Assembly (NCBI RefSeq): GCF_023898865.1
Contig: NZ_JAGSOV010000046.1
Location: forward strand, 62,001 to 126,000
DNA from: Pseudonocardia humida
Lineage (GTDB): Bacteria > Actinomycetota > Actinomycetes > Mycobacteriales > Pseudonocardiaceae
Length of the DNA: 64,000 bases
Direction: 5' to 3'
Below the pieces are notes generated by a model. That model saw only the letters and a list, made by a program, of their open reading frames with translations. It did no database searches and was not told the DNA's origin. The stretch's first letter is position 1, and every line of letters begins with the position of its first letter. Both the position numbers and the translations under genes were made by a program. Shown here in pieces: positions 1-7,928 of the stretch.

Positions 1-211
1 CGAGGCTCAGCACGCCCTTCACGCGCCGGGCGAAGTCGGCGTCGGGCAGGGCCGCGACGCCGTCCGGCAGGCGGGCGCGGTCGACCTCCCGGCCCAGCAC
101 GCCGACGTCGTGCGACCGCGCCCAGGCCAACGCCCGGTCCAGGGAGCCGGAGACGTCGTTGCGGGGGTGCAGCACCAGCCCGACGGCCAGGTCGGGGGCG
201 GAGGGGGTCAC
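1..211 (-). CDS. NAD(+)/NADH kinase-like protein, N-terminal part only
   Basis: Only the first 70 codons are present; the gene runs off the left edge. It starts at a GTG at 211; an ATG at 237 is in another frame and stops after nine codons. The peptide opens with a GLVLHPRND stretch, like the first beta strand of diacylglycerol/NAD kinases, and the window ends inside VKGVLSL, which in NAD kinases directly precedes the GGDGT catalytic motif. That motif lies outside the window, so the assignment rests on the N-terminus alone. It is divergent from the GntR gene at 307, sharing a 95-bp promoter region. Confidence 0.5.
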   Translation of the reverse strand, partial: MTPSAPDLAVGLVLHPRNDVSGSLDRALAWARSHDVGVLGREVDRARLPDGVAALPDADFARRVKGVLSL

Positions 212-306
212 CGGGTGGTCCGTCCGTGGCGGGGCATACCGGAGATCATTCCCTCCCGGGCCCCGACGGCGCCCGAACCGGCCGGTCCGAACACTAGAAT
301 CGGCAG

Positions 307-984
307 GTGGCGGTCACGGACGAGGCGATCTTGAAGATCAAGGCGATGATCCTGTCCGGGGAGCTGGGGCCGGGGGACCGGCTGCCGCCGGAGAAGGAGC
401 TGAGCGAGGCGCTCGGGCTCTCCCGCAGCTCGCTGCGCGAGGCGGTCAAGGCGCTGGCGATCATCCGGGTGCTCGACGTCCGCCGCGGCGACGGCACCTA
501 CGTCACCAGCCTGACCCCGAGCCTGCTGCTGGACGCGATGTCGTTCGTGGTCGACATCCACCAGGACGACTCGGTGCTGGAGCTGTTCGAGGTGCGCCGG
601 ATCCTGGAGCCCGCCGCCGTCGCGCTGGCCGCGCCGCGCCTGGACGGCGCCGACATCGCCGAGCTGCGCGCGCTGGTGGCCCAAGTCGACGAGACCACCT
701 CGCCCGACGACCTGGTGGCCAACGACATGGTCTTCCACCGCTACATCGCCGAGCGCGCCGGCAACGCCTACCTGACGAGCCTGCTGGACACGCTGTCGAG
801 CAGCACCGTGCGGGCGCGGGTGTGGCGGGGGCTGACCGAGCAGGGCGCGGTCACCCGCACCCTCACCGAGCACAGCGCCATCGTCGACGCCCTGGAGGCC
901 GGCGACGTCGACCTGGCGCGCGCGCAGGCGACCGTGCACATCAGCGGCGTCATGCAGTGGCTGCGCCGCGCCTCCGAGGTCTGA
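307..984 (+). CDS. GntR family transcriptional regulator, FCD (FadR) subfamily
   Basis: A 225-residue protein with a GTG start. Residues 5-70 form the winged helix-turn-helix (LPPEKELSEALGLSRSSLRE at 26-45). The rest is an all-helical FCD ligand domain. The expected FCD metal ligands are visible as D140, H144, H189 and H211, so it probably binds a metal plus a small carboxylate or sugar acid. It converges on the sugar transporter/fucose operon and is the obvious candidate local repressor. FCD regulators commonly control uptake and catabolism of sugar acids, and two palindromes of GntR-like size lie in the fucD/ilvD intergenic region. The regulator-operator pairing is inference. Confidence 0.85.
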   Translation: MAVTDEAILKIKAMILSGELGPGDRLPPEKELSEALGLSRSSLREAVKALAIIRVLDVRRGDGTYVTSLTPSLLLDAMSFVVDIHQDDSVLELFEVRRILEPAAVALAAPRLDGADIAELRALVAQVDETTSPDDLVANDMVFHRYIAERAGNAYLTSLLDTLSSSTVRARVWRGLTEQGAVTRTLTEHSAIVDALEAGDVDLARAQATVHISGVMQWLRRASEV

Positions 985-985
985 C

Positions 986-1054
986 CCCCGTCGAGAACGA
1001 ACCTGTTGTCGTTTGGACCGGTCCAAAACGACGACAACTTCGTTCTCGACGGGG
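986..1054. terminator. Large bidirectional terminator hairpin
   Basis: The 82-bp gap between two convergent genes is filled by a near-perfect inverted repeat. CCCCGTCGAGAACGAA (986-1001) is matched exactly by its complement at 1039-1054, with inner arms around GTTGTCGTTT and the palindrome GGACCGGTCC at the tip. The stem is about 34 bp with a few mismatches. It should end transcription of both the GntR gene and the sugar operon. Confidence 0.8.
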
Positions 1055-1066
1055 CTGGGGGGAGGG

Positions 1067-2035
1067 CTACTCGTAGAGGACGGCCTTGATGTCGGGGCTG
1101 TCGATGTTGGACTTGTCGTACCAGAAGAAGCCGGTGTCGATGACCTCGGGCAGCTGCTCGCCCTTGGTCGCCTTCACCGCCGCCTGCACCAGCTGCTCGC
1201 CCATGCCCACCGGGTCCTGGGTGATCGCGCCGAGCATCGTGCCGCTGTTGATGGCGTCGATCTGCGCCTTGCCGGAGTCGAAGCCGATGATGGTCAGGCC
1301 GGTCGCGCCGCTCTCCTCGACGCCCTTGATCACGCCGACGGCCGAGCCCTCGTTGGCGGCGTAGATGCCCTTGAGGTCCGGGTTCGCCGAGATGATCGAC
1401 TTGGTGATGTCGGCTGACTTGGCCTGGTCGCCGCCGCCGTACTGGGGGTCGAGCAGGGTGATGCCGGGGGCGTTGGCCGTCATCCACTCGACGAACCCGT
1501 CGCGGCGGTCGGTGCCCGACTTGGAGGTCTGGTCGTGCACGACCATCGCCACCTTGCCGGTGCCGCCCAGCGCCTCGGCCATGTGCTTGGCCGCCTCGGC
1601 CGCGGCGGCCTTGTTGTCGGTGGCCGCGGTGGTCAGCGGGACGTCGCTGTCGACGCCGGAGTCGAACGCCACGACGGGGATGTTCAGGCTCTTGGCCTGG
1701 GCCAGCAGCGGCGCGGCGGCCTTCGAGTCCAGCGCGGCGAAGCCGAGCGCCGAGGGCTGCTTGGCCAGCGCGTTGGTCAGCATGGTGACCTGCGCCTCGA
1801 TGTCGGACTCGGTGGCGGGGCCCTCGAAGGAGATGGTCACCCCCTGCTTGGCCGCCTCCTGGTCGGCGCCCTTCTTGACCGCCTGCCAGAACTGGTGCTG
1901 GAAGCCCTTGGAGACGATGGCGATGTAGGGCTGTTCGCCCCCGCCGCCGCCCCCACTGCCTGCCTGCCCGCCGCAGGCGGTGAGGGTCAGGGCCAGGGCG
2001 GCCGCCGCCACGGCCGCGAGTCGGGATCTGCGCAT
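1067..2035 (-). CDS. Sugar ABC transporter substrate-binding lipoprotein (RbsB-type)
   Basis: A 322-residue periplasmic-binding-protein type I (Peripla_BP_4) family member. The N-terminus is a lipoprotein signal with lipobox LTAC and acylated Cys at 21, followed by a glycine-rich linker. The mature part (IAIVSKGFQHQFWQAVKKGA; later AANEGSAVGVIKGVEESG) is typical of ribose/monosaccharide binders. The ATG at 2035 is chosen because AAAGGAG sits 11 nt upstream. It is the last gene of the six-gene operon, 45 bp after the permease. Given the catabolic genes upstream, the ligand is probably L-fucose or a related aldose; this is inference. Confidence 0.88.
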   Translation of the reverse strand: MRRSRLAAVAAAALALTLTACGGQAGSGGGGGGEQPYIAIVSKGFQHQFWQAVKKGADQEAAKQGVTISFEGPATESDIEAQVTMLTNALAKQPSALGFAALDSKAAAPLLAQAKSLNIPVVAFDSGVDSDVPLTTAATDNKAAAAEAAKHMAEALGGTGKVAMVVHDQTSKSGTDRRDGFVEWMTANAPGITLLDPQYGGGDQAKSADITKSIISANPDLKGIYAANEGSAVGVIKGVEESGATGLTIIGFDSGKAQIDAINSGTMLGAITQDPVGMGEQLVQAAVKATKGEQLPEVIDTGFFWYDKSNIDSPDIKAVLYE

Positions 2036-2082
2036 CTTGGGTCGAACTCCTTTGGTCGAGACAGCGGGGGAAGTCGGGGCCG

Positions 2083-3111
2083 CTAGGTGGCGGAGCCGCG
2101 CTTGCGGGCCTGGTCGGCGTAGACGGCGACGAGGATGACGCAGCCGAGGATCACGTTCTGCCACTCCTGCGGGATGGACATGATCTGCAGGCCGTTGTTG
2201 AGCACCGAGATGATCAGCGCGCCGATCACGGTGCCGACGATCGAGCCGCGCCCGCCCGACAGCGACGTCCCGCCGATCACGACGGCGGCGATCGCCTGCA
2301 GCTCGTAGCCCATGCCGGTGGCCGGCTGGGCGGACCCGAGCCGGGCCGAGATCATGATCCCGGCCAGGCCGGTGAACAGCCCGGCCAGCGTGTAGATGAT
2401 GATCTTCCAGCGGCGGACGTCGATGCCGGAGAGGGCCGTGGCCTCCTCGTTGCTGCCGATCGAGAAGGCGTAGCGGCCCAGCACGGTCCGGCTGAGCAGG
2501 ACGCCGGCGACGACCGCGGCGATCAGCAGGATCACCACGGCGTTCGGGAACCCCGAGCCCGGGATCAGCGTGCCGATGGAGATGTCGATGTAGCCGGGGG
2601 AGTCGGTGAAGTAGATCGGCGCGCTGTTCGACACGACCAGCGCCAGTCCCTGCGCGACCAGCATCATGGCCAGCGTCGCGATGAACGGCGGCAGCCCGAG
2701 CACGGCCACGTTGAACCCGTTGACCAGCCCGATCAGCCCGCCGAACAGGATGGTCAGCAGAACCCCCACCGGCACCGGCAGCCCGGAGTTCACGATCAGC
2801 ACGCCGGACATCACCGCGCACAGCGCCATCCCGGTGCCGATCGACAGGTCGATGCCGCCGGTGATGATCACGAACGTGGTGCCCAGCGCCAGCGTCCCGA
2901 TCACCACGGTGGAGAACAGGATGTTGGTGACGTTGCCGTAGCTGGAGAAGACCGGGCTGAGGATCGAGAAGAACGCGAAGATCACGATCAGGCCGGCGAA
3001 GGCGAGCAGTTGCTGGAGCCGGTCGCGCAGGGTGCGCGGGGCCCCGGCCGCGGCGGCGCCCCGCCCGTCCTGCTTCTCGGGGGTCGGCGGTGTCACGGTG
3101 GGGGACGTCAT
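2083..3111 (-). CDS. Sugar ABC transporter permease (RbsC-type)
   Basis: A 342-residue integral membrane protein of the BPD_transp_2 family. After a 30-residue cytoplasmic N-terminus rich in Pro, Thr and Ala there are about ten hydrophobic segments, including the family signature ITGGIDLSIGTGMALCAVMS near residues 105-124. It forms the membrane channel for the neighbouring ATPase and lipoprotein. The ATG overlaps the stop of the ATPase gene by 4 nt (ATGA at 3108-3111), indicating translational coupling. No genes for a second permease are present, consistent with a homodimeric channel as in ribose-type importers. Confidence 0.9.
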   Translation of the reverse strand: MTSPTVTPPTPEKQDGRGAAAAGAPRTLRDRLQQLLAFAGLIVIFAFFSILSPVFSSYGNVTNILFSTVVIGTLALGTTFVIITGGIDLSIGTGMALCAVMSGVLIVNSGLPVPVGVLLTILFGGLIGLVNGFNVAVLGLPPFIATLAMMLVAQGLALVVSNSAPIYFTDSPGYIDISIGTLIPGSGFPNAVVILLIAAVVAGVLLSRTVLGRYAFSIGSNEEATALSGIDVRRWKIIIYTLAGLFTGLAGIMISARLGSAQPATGMGYELQAIAAVVIGGTSLSGGRGSIVGTVIGALIISVLNNGLQIMSIPQEWQNVILGCVILVAVYADQARKRGSAT

Positions 3112-4694
3112 CGTTCTCCTGCCTCGGTCGAGGGCGCGTTCTCGTCGGGGGCGGCCTGGTCGGGGAGCTCGTCCCCCTCGGTGGCGGGGCGCAGCGTCGC
3201 GAGGTGCATGACACTCTCCTGGTCGGCCTCGGCGGCCGACAGCTCGCCGGTCACCCGGCCCTCGCTCATCACGACCACCCGGTGCGACATCCGTAGCACC
3301 TCGGGCAGCTCGGAGGAGATCATGATGATCGACTTGCCCTGCCCGGCCAGCTCGTTGAGCAGCGCGTAGATCTCCTCCTTGGCGCCGACGTCGATGCCCC
3401 GGGTCGGCTCGTCGAAGATCAGCACGTCGCAGTCCTTGGCCAGCCACTTGGCGATGACGACCTTCTGCTGGTTGCCCCCGGACAGGTTCTTGGCCGTCTG
3501 GTCCACCGAGGGCGTGCGGATCCGCAGCGTGGACACCAGCTCGGTCGAGCGGGCCCGCATGGCCCGCGCGCGCACGAACCCGAGGGACTGGAACCGCTGG
3601 CCCAGCGCGCTCAGCCCGATGTTGGCGTTGACGTCCTGCTCCAGCAGCAGCCCGAGGTGCTTGCGGTCCTCGGACAGGTAGCCGATGCCGTGCCGGGCGG
3701 CCTCGGCCGGGTTGGCGATGCGCACCGGCTCGCCGCGCAGCCGCACGGTGCCCGCGCTGATCGGGTCGGCCCCGACGAGCGCGCGGGCGACCTCGGTGCG
3801 CCCGGCGCCCATCAGCCCGGCGAACCCGAGGATCTCGCCGCGGCGCAGCTCGAACGACACGTCGTCGAGCAGCGCCTTCGTGCTCAGCCCCTCGACCGAC
3901 AGCACCACCTCGCGGTCGTCGCGCACGTCCTGCGGCTTCGCGTCGCCGACGATCTCCCGCCCGACCATCCGGGTGATGACCTCGCGCATCGAGGTCGACG
4001 CCGTGTCCAGGGTGTCGATGAACCGGCCGTCGCGGATGACGGTGATCCGGTCGGCGATGGCCTTGAGCTCGTCCATCCGGTGGGAGATGTAGATGACGCC
4101 GGTGTCCGGGCGGCGGAACCGGCGGATCAGCTCGTGCAGGACCTTGACCTCGGCGTCGTTGAGCGCCGCCGTGGGCTCGTCCATGATCAGGATGCGGGCG
4201 TCGTAGGACAGCGCCTTGGCGATCTCGACCATCTGCTGCTTGGCCACCGTCAGCCCGCCGACCACCTCGCGCGGGCGCAGCGGCAGGTGCAGCCGGTCGA
4301 TCAGCTCCTGGGCCTTCGCGTCCAGCGCGCGGTCGCGCAGGAAGAACCCGCCCGCCCGCGGCTCGCGGCCGATGAAGACGTTCTGCGCGACCGTGAGGTC
4401 GGGCATCAGGTTGAACTCCTGGTGGATGATGCTGATCCCGAGGTCCTGGGCCTGCTTGGGACCGGTGATCTCCACCGGCCTGCCGTCCAGGAAGAACTCG
4501 CCCTCGTCGGCGGCGTGGATGCCCGAGAGCAGCTTCATCAGCGTGGACTTGCCCGCGCCGTTCTCGCCGACGAGCGCCAGCACCTCGCCGCGGCGCAGGT
4601 CGAGGTGCATGTCCTGGAGCGCCTTGACGCCGGGGAAGCTCTTGGCGACCCCGCGCACCTCCAGCAGCAGCTCCTCGGTGAGCTGACCGGTCAT
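3108..4694 (-). CDS. Sugar ABC transporter ATP-binding protein (RbsA-type, duplicated NBD)
   Basis: A 528-residue tandem ATPase typical of ribose/xylose/galactoside importers. The first nucleotide-binding domain has Walker A GENGAGKST at 43-51 and Walker B ILIMDEPTAAL. The second has the degenerate P-loop GLMGAGRTE, the signature LSGGNQQK and Walker B VLIFDEPTRGID. The degenerate second P-loop is normal for this family. Both ends overlap neighbours by 4 nt (with the lactonase gene at 4691-4694 and the permease at 3108-3111), so the transporter and the catabolic genes form one translation unit. Confidence 0.92.
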   Translation of the reverse strand: MTGQLTEELLLEVRGVAKSFPGVKALQDMHLDLRRGEVLALVGENGAGKSTLMKLLSGIHAADEGEFFLDGRPVEITGPKQAQDLGISIIHQEFNLMPDLTVAQNVFIGREPRAGGFFLRDRALDAKAQELIDRLHLPLRPREVVGGLTVAKQQMVEIAKALSYDARILIMDEPTAALNDAEVKVLHELIRRFRRPDTGVIYISHRMDELKAIADRITVIRDGRFIDTLDTASTSMREVITRMVGREIVGDAKPQDVRDDREVVLSVEGLSTKALLDDVSFELRRGEILGFAGLMGAGRTEVARALVGADPISAGTVRLRGEPVRIANPAEAARHGIGYLSEDRKHLGLLLEQDVNANIGLSALGQRFQSLGFVRARAMRARSTELVSTLRIRTPSVDQTAKNLSGGNQQKVVIAKWLAKDCDVLIFDEPTRGIDVGAKEEIYALLNELAGQGKSIIMISSELPEVLRMSHRVVVMSEGRVTGELSAAEADQESVMHLATLRPATEGDELPDQAAPDENAPSTEAGER

Positions 4695-5554
4695 CGTGGT
4701 GAACCCTCCCCGGCGAGCCGGTACACCCGGGTCGCCGTGCCGGACAGGATGGTGGCCCGCTCGTCGGCCGTCAGCTCGTCGACCAGTGCGGCCATGACCT
4801 CCCACGTGCCGGCGTAGCCCGCGGTGAGCAGGGTCATCGGCCAGTCGCTGCCCCACAGCAGCCGGTCGGGGCCGAACAGCTCCAGCGCGGCCTCCCAGGC
4901 CGGGCGCACGCCGGCCACCGTGAACGGCCGCCCGCGCACCTGCAGCCCGGAGACCTTGGCCACGGTGTTGGGCGCGGCCGCGATCTCGGCGAGCGTCGTG
5001 CGCCAGACGACGAAGTCGGCCTGCGCGGCCGGGGGCTTGCCCAGGTGGTCGAGCACGACCGTCAGCTCGGGCAGCGCGGCGGCGAGGTCGGCGACGGCGC
5101 CCAGGTGCCGCGGCCAGGCGTCGGGCACGTCGAACGCGATCCCGGCGTCGGCCAGCAGGCCCAGCGACTCCCGGACGGCGGGCAGGGCCAGGAAGTCGTC
5201 CCTCGGGTCGTCGTGCACGAGGTGGCGCACGCCGCGGAACGCGGGGTGCGCGAGCCACCGGTCGAGCTGCTCCTGCGCGGTCACCGGGTCGTCGAGCCTT
5301 ACCCAGCCGACCACACCGGCGACCCAGTCGTGGGTGTCGGCGACCTCCAGCATGAACGCGGTGTCGGCCGCGGAGTCCTCGGCCTGGACGAGGACGGCCC
5401 GGTCGATCCCGCAGGCGTCCAGCTCGGCGTGGGCGCGCTCGGCGGTGATCGTGGTGTGCAGCGGGCCCAGCTCCGGGGTGATCCAGGAGTAGGCGCTGCG
5501 CCCGAGGTCCCACAGGTGCAGGTGCGCGTCGATGCGCGGGGTGGGGAGGGTCAT
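4691..5554 (-). CDS. Amidohydrolase family lactonase (probable L-fuconolactonase)
   Basis: A 287-residue TIM-barrel metal hydrolase of the amidohydrolase_2 family. The N-terminal metal motif is DAHLHLW (D9, H11, H13), with the late conserved LLWGSDWP near residue 246 and a central VLDHLGKP. Close relatives hydrolyse L-fucono-1,5-lactone or L-rhamnonolactone to the open acid. Here it follows a sugar dehydrogenase and fuconate dehydratase, which supports the fuconolactonase role as step two of non-phosphorylative fucose oxidation. ATG start at 5554, overlapping the aldo/keto reductase stop by 4 nt. Substrate is inferred from context. Confidence 0.8.
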   Translation of the reverse strand: MTLPTPRIDAHLHLWDLGRSAYSWITPELGPLHTTITAERAHAELDACGIDRAVLVQAEDSAADTAFMLEVADTHDWVAGVVGWVRLDDPVTAQEQLDRWLAHPAFRGVRHLVHDDPRDDFLALPAVRESLGLLADAGIAFDVPDAWPRHLGAVADLAAALPELTVVLDHLGKPPAAQADFVVWRTTLAEIAAAPNTVAKVSGLQVRGRPFTVAGVRPAWEAALELFGPDRLLWGSDWPMTLLTAGYAGTWEVMAALVDELTADERATILSGTATRVYRLAGEGSPR

Positions 5555-6504
5555 GCCGGGACCATCCCCTGGGCGGCCAGCGCCTCCCACAGCGCGTCCG
5601 GGACGGGTGCGTGCGCGCGGTCCACGGTCTCGCGCAGCTCGGCCGCCGACCCGGCGCCGAGCACGACCGAGCGCACGCTCGGCTCGCGGCGCGGGAACTG
5701 CAGCGCCGCGGCCGGCAGCTCGACGCCGAACCCGTCGCAGACGTCGGCCAGGCGCCGCGCCCGGGCCAGCACCCCGGCCGGCGCCTCCAGGTACTCGTAG
5801 CGGGCGCCCTCGCCGGGGCGCGGGGAGGCCAGCAGCCCGGAGTTCAGCACGCCGGCCGCGACGACCCCGATGCCGCGCTCGCGGCACTCGGGCAGCAGCT
5901 CGGCGGCCGCGGGCTGCTCCAGCAGCGTGTAGCGCCCGGCCACCATGAGCAGGTCGAGCGCGCCCGTGCGGGCCGCCGCCACGAGCGCCCCGGTCGAGGT
6001 CGATCCGACGCCGACCGCGTCGACCAGGCCCTCCTCGCGCAGGGCGACCACGGCAGGCACGCCGGTGGCCAGCGCACCCTCCAGCCCGGCGCCCTCCGGG
6101 TCGTGCAGGAACAGCACGTCGACGCGGTCGAGGCCGAGGCGCTCCAGCGACTCCGCGAGGCTGCGCCGCACGCCGTCGGCGGTGAAGTCCCAGACGCGCT
6201 CGACGTCGGCAGGCACGTCGTACAGGTCGGCGTCGCGCTCGCCCGCCGTCCCCGGGCTGGGGCGCAGCAGCCGGCCCGCCTTGGTCGAGACCACGTACTC
6301 CGCGCGCGGCTTGCCGGCCAGGAACCGGCCCAGCCGCCGCTCGGAGAGCCCGAGCCCGTAGTGCGGGGCCGTGTCGAAGTAGCGGATGCCGGCGTCCCAG
6401 GCGGCCTGCAGCAGCTCCGCGGCCCCGTCGTCGGTCATCGGCGCGAACAGGTTGCCCAGGTTCGCCCCGCCGAAGCCGAGCGGCCCCAGTCGGAGCTCAC
6501 CCAT
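5551..6504 (-). CDS. Aldo/keto reductase (probable L-fucose / aldose 1-dehydrogenase)
   Basis: A 317-residue (beta/alpha)8 aldo/keto reductase. The catalytic tetrad is visible: D and Y in RYFDTAPHYGLG, K in VVSTKAGR and H in LFLHDPE. The IRYFDTAPHYG and LSERRLGRFL patterns resemble the D-threo-aldose/L-fucose 1-dehydrogenase branch, which oxidises L-fucose or L-galactose to the lactone with NAD(P). It sits between fuconate dehydratase (8-nt overlap) and lactonase (4-nt overlap), giving the pathway order dehydrogenase, lactonase, dehydratase in one operon. A GTG at 6510 is an alternative start two codons earlier. Confidence 0.82.
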   Translation of the reverse strand: MGELRLGPLGFGGANLGNLFAPMTDDGAAELLQAAWDAGIRYFDTAPHYGLGLSERRLGRFLAGKPRAEYVVSTKAGRLLRPSPGTAGERDADLYDVPADVERVWDFTADGVRRSLAESLERLGLDRVDVLFLHDPEGAGLEGALATGVPAVVALREEGLVDAVGVGSTSTGALVAAARTGALDLLMVAGRYTLLEQPAAAELLPECRERGIGVVAAGVLNSGLLASPRPGEGARYEYLEAPAGVLARARRLADVCDGFGVELPAAALQFPRREPSVRSVVLGAGSAAELRETVDRAHAPVPDALWEALAAQGMVPA

Positions 6505-7783
6505 GCGCACCGACCGTGTACTCGGCCAGCGACGCGGCCAGCATCTCGGTGCCCGCGCCCGGGGCGAGCGGGGTGCGGTAGCGGCCGTCGCCGACCTCGA
6601 CCGGGGTGACGAAGTGCTCGTGCAGGTGGTCGACGAACTCGATCAGCCGGCCCTCGCGGGTGCCGGAGACGGCGACGAAGTCGAACATCGCGATGTGCTG
6701 CACGGCCTCGCAGAGCCCGACGCCGCCCGCGTGCGGGCACACCGGCACCCCGAACTTGGCCGCCAGCAGCAGGATCGCGATGTTCTCGTTCACCCCGGCG
6801 ACCCGGGTGGCGTCGAGCTGGAGCACCTGCAGCGCGTCGGCCTGCAGGAACTGCTTGAACATGACCCGGTTGGCCATGTGCTCGCCGGTCGCCACCGGGA
6901 TCGGGGCGATGCCGCGCGAGATGGCCGCGTGGCCCAGCACGTCGTCCGGGCTCGTCGGCTCCTCGACCCAGGCCAGGTCGAACGGCGCCAGCGCGGTGAC
7001 CCAGGCGATGGCGTCGGCGACGTCCCAGCGCTGGTTGGCGTCCACCGCGATCCGGATGCCGGGCCCGACGGCCTCGCGGGCCAGCTTCAGCCGGCGCACG
7101 TCGTCGGCGAGGTCGGCGCCGACCTTCAGCTTGATCTGGGTGAAGCCCTCGGCCACCGCCTCCCGGCACAGCCGGGCCAGCTTCTCGTCGTCGTAGCCGA
7201 GCCAGCCCGGGGTGGTGGTGTAGGCGGGGTAGCCCTCGCGCACCAGCGCGGCCTCCCGCTCGGCCCGCCCCGGCTCGGCGGCCCGCAGGATCGCCAGCGC
7301 CTCGTCGCGGGTGAGGGCGTCGCTGAGGTAGCGGAAGTCGACCAGGTCGACCAGCTCCTCGGGGCTCATCGCGGCCAGCAGCCGCCACAGCGGCTGCCCG
7401 GTCCGCTTGGCCTTGAGGTCCCACAGCGCGGTGACCGCGGCGCCGATGGCCATGTGCATGACGCCCTTCTCCGGGCCCAGCCAGCGCAGCTGCGAGTCGT
7501 GCACGAGGGAGCGCCAGGTGCCGCCCATGTCGGCCAGCAGGGCCTCGACGTCCTGGCCCGTCAAATGCTGTGCCAACGCGTCGATGGCGGCCACCTGCAC
7601 GTCGTTGCCGCGCCCGATGGTGAAGACGAACCCGTGCCCGGTCAGCCCGTCGTCGGCGTCGGTGTCGACGCGCAGGTAGGCCGCCGAGTAGTCGGGATCG
7701 GGGTTCATGGCGTCGGACCCGTCGAGCATGAGCGACGTCGGGAAGCGGACGTCCGCCGTGGACAGGCCAGTGATGCGGCTCAC
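6497..7783 (-). CDS. L-fuconate dehydratase (enolase superfamily)
   Basis: A 428-residue enolase-superfamily enzyme with strong resemblance to human ENOSF1 and bacterial fuconate dehydratases: DVRFPTSL near the N-terminus, DPDYSAAYL, LRWLGPEKGV, YPAYTT and PHAGGVGLCE. Catalytic features are the KLK of IKLKVGAD, metal ligands in VDANQRW, VEEPTSPDD and TGEH, and the His of CPHAGG. It dehydrates L-fuconate to 2-keto-3-deoxy-L-fuconate. I place the start at GTG 7783 (VSRITGLSTADVRF), matching the family N-terminus. A TTG at 7819 is in frame but would put an operator palindrome inside the gene. First gene of the operon. Confidence 0.87.
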   Translation of the reverse strand: MSRITGLSTADVRFPTSLMLDGSDAMNPDPDYSAAYLRVDTDADDGLTGHGFVFTIGRGNDVQVAAIDALAQHLTGQDVEALLADMGGTWRSLVHDSQLRWLGPEKGVMHMAIGAAVTALWDLKAKRTGQPLWRLLAAMSPEELVDLVDFRYLSDALTRDEALAILRAAEPGRAEREAALVREGYPAYTTTPGWLGYDDEKLARLCREAVAEGFTQIKLKVGADLADDVRRLKLAREAVGPGIRIAVDANQRWDVADAIAWVTALAPFDLAWVEEPTSPDDVLGHAAISRGIAPIPVATGEHMANRVMFKQFLQADALQVLQLDATRVAGVNENIAILLLAAKFGVPVCPHAGGVGLCEAVQHIAMFDFVAVSGTREGRLIEFVDHLHEHFVTPVEVGDGRYRTPLAPGAGTEMLAASLAEYTVGAHG

Positions 7784-7795
7784 GGCGGTACGGTA

Positions 7796-7808
7796 GACAT
7801 CCGATGTC
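7796..7808. promoter_or_regulatory. Palindromic operator O1 (GACATCCGATGTC), fucD side
   Basis: A perfect 6+1+6 palindrome 12 bp upstream of the chosen fuconate dehydratase start. It shares the core ACATC-S-GATGT with the palindrome at 7867-7883. Short symmetric sites of this size are typical for GntR/FCD dimers; the regulator encoded at 307 is the likely ligand-responsive partner (inference). Confidence 0.6.
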
Positions 7809-7866
7809 TCAGCGGTCAATGCCGCTGGCGGCCGACGCCGGATCGTTATTCAGCCGTCCGGGTGGG

Positions 7867-7883
7867 TGAACATCGGATGTTCA
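7867..7883. promoter_or_regulatory. Palindromic operator O2 (TGAACATCGGATGTTCA), ilvD side
   Basis: A perfect 8+1+8 palindrome, 45 bp upstream of the ilvD ATG. Its centre is 73 bp from that of O1, about seven helical turns, so both could be bound cooperatively by one regulator controlling both divergent promoters. The core is identical to O1 except for the central base. Confidence 0.65.
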
Positions 7884-7928
7884 ACCAGGGGTTCGGCGTA
7901 GCGGGGCGGTCCGGTGCAGACTCGGCCG

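Noticed and set aside
159..1076. Long open frames overlapping the GntR gene on both strands
   Set aside because: High-GC shadow frames: Arg/Gly/Ala-rich composition, no family motifs, while the GntR frame has clear HTH and FCD features.
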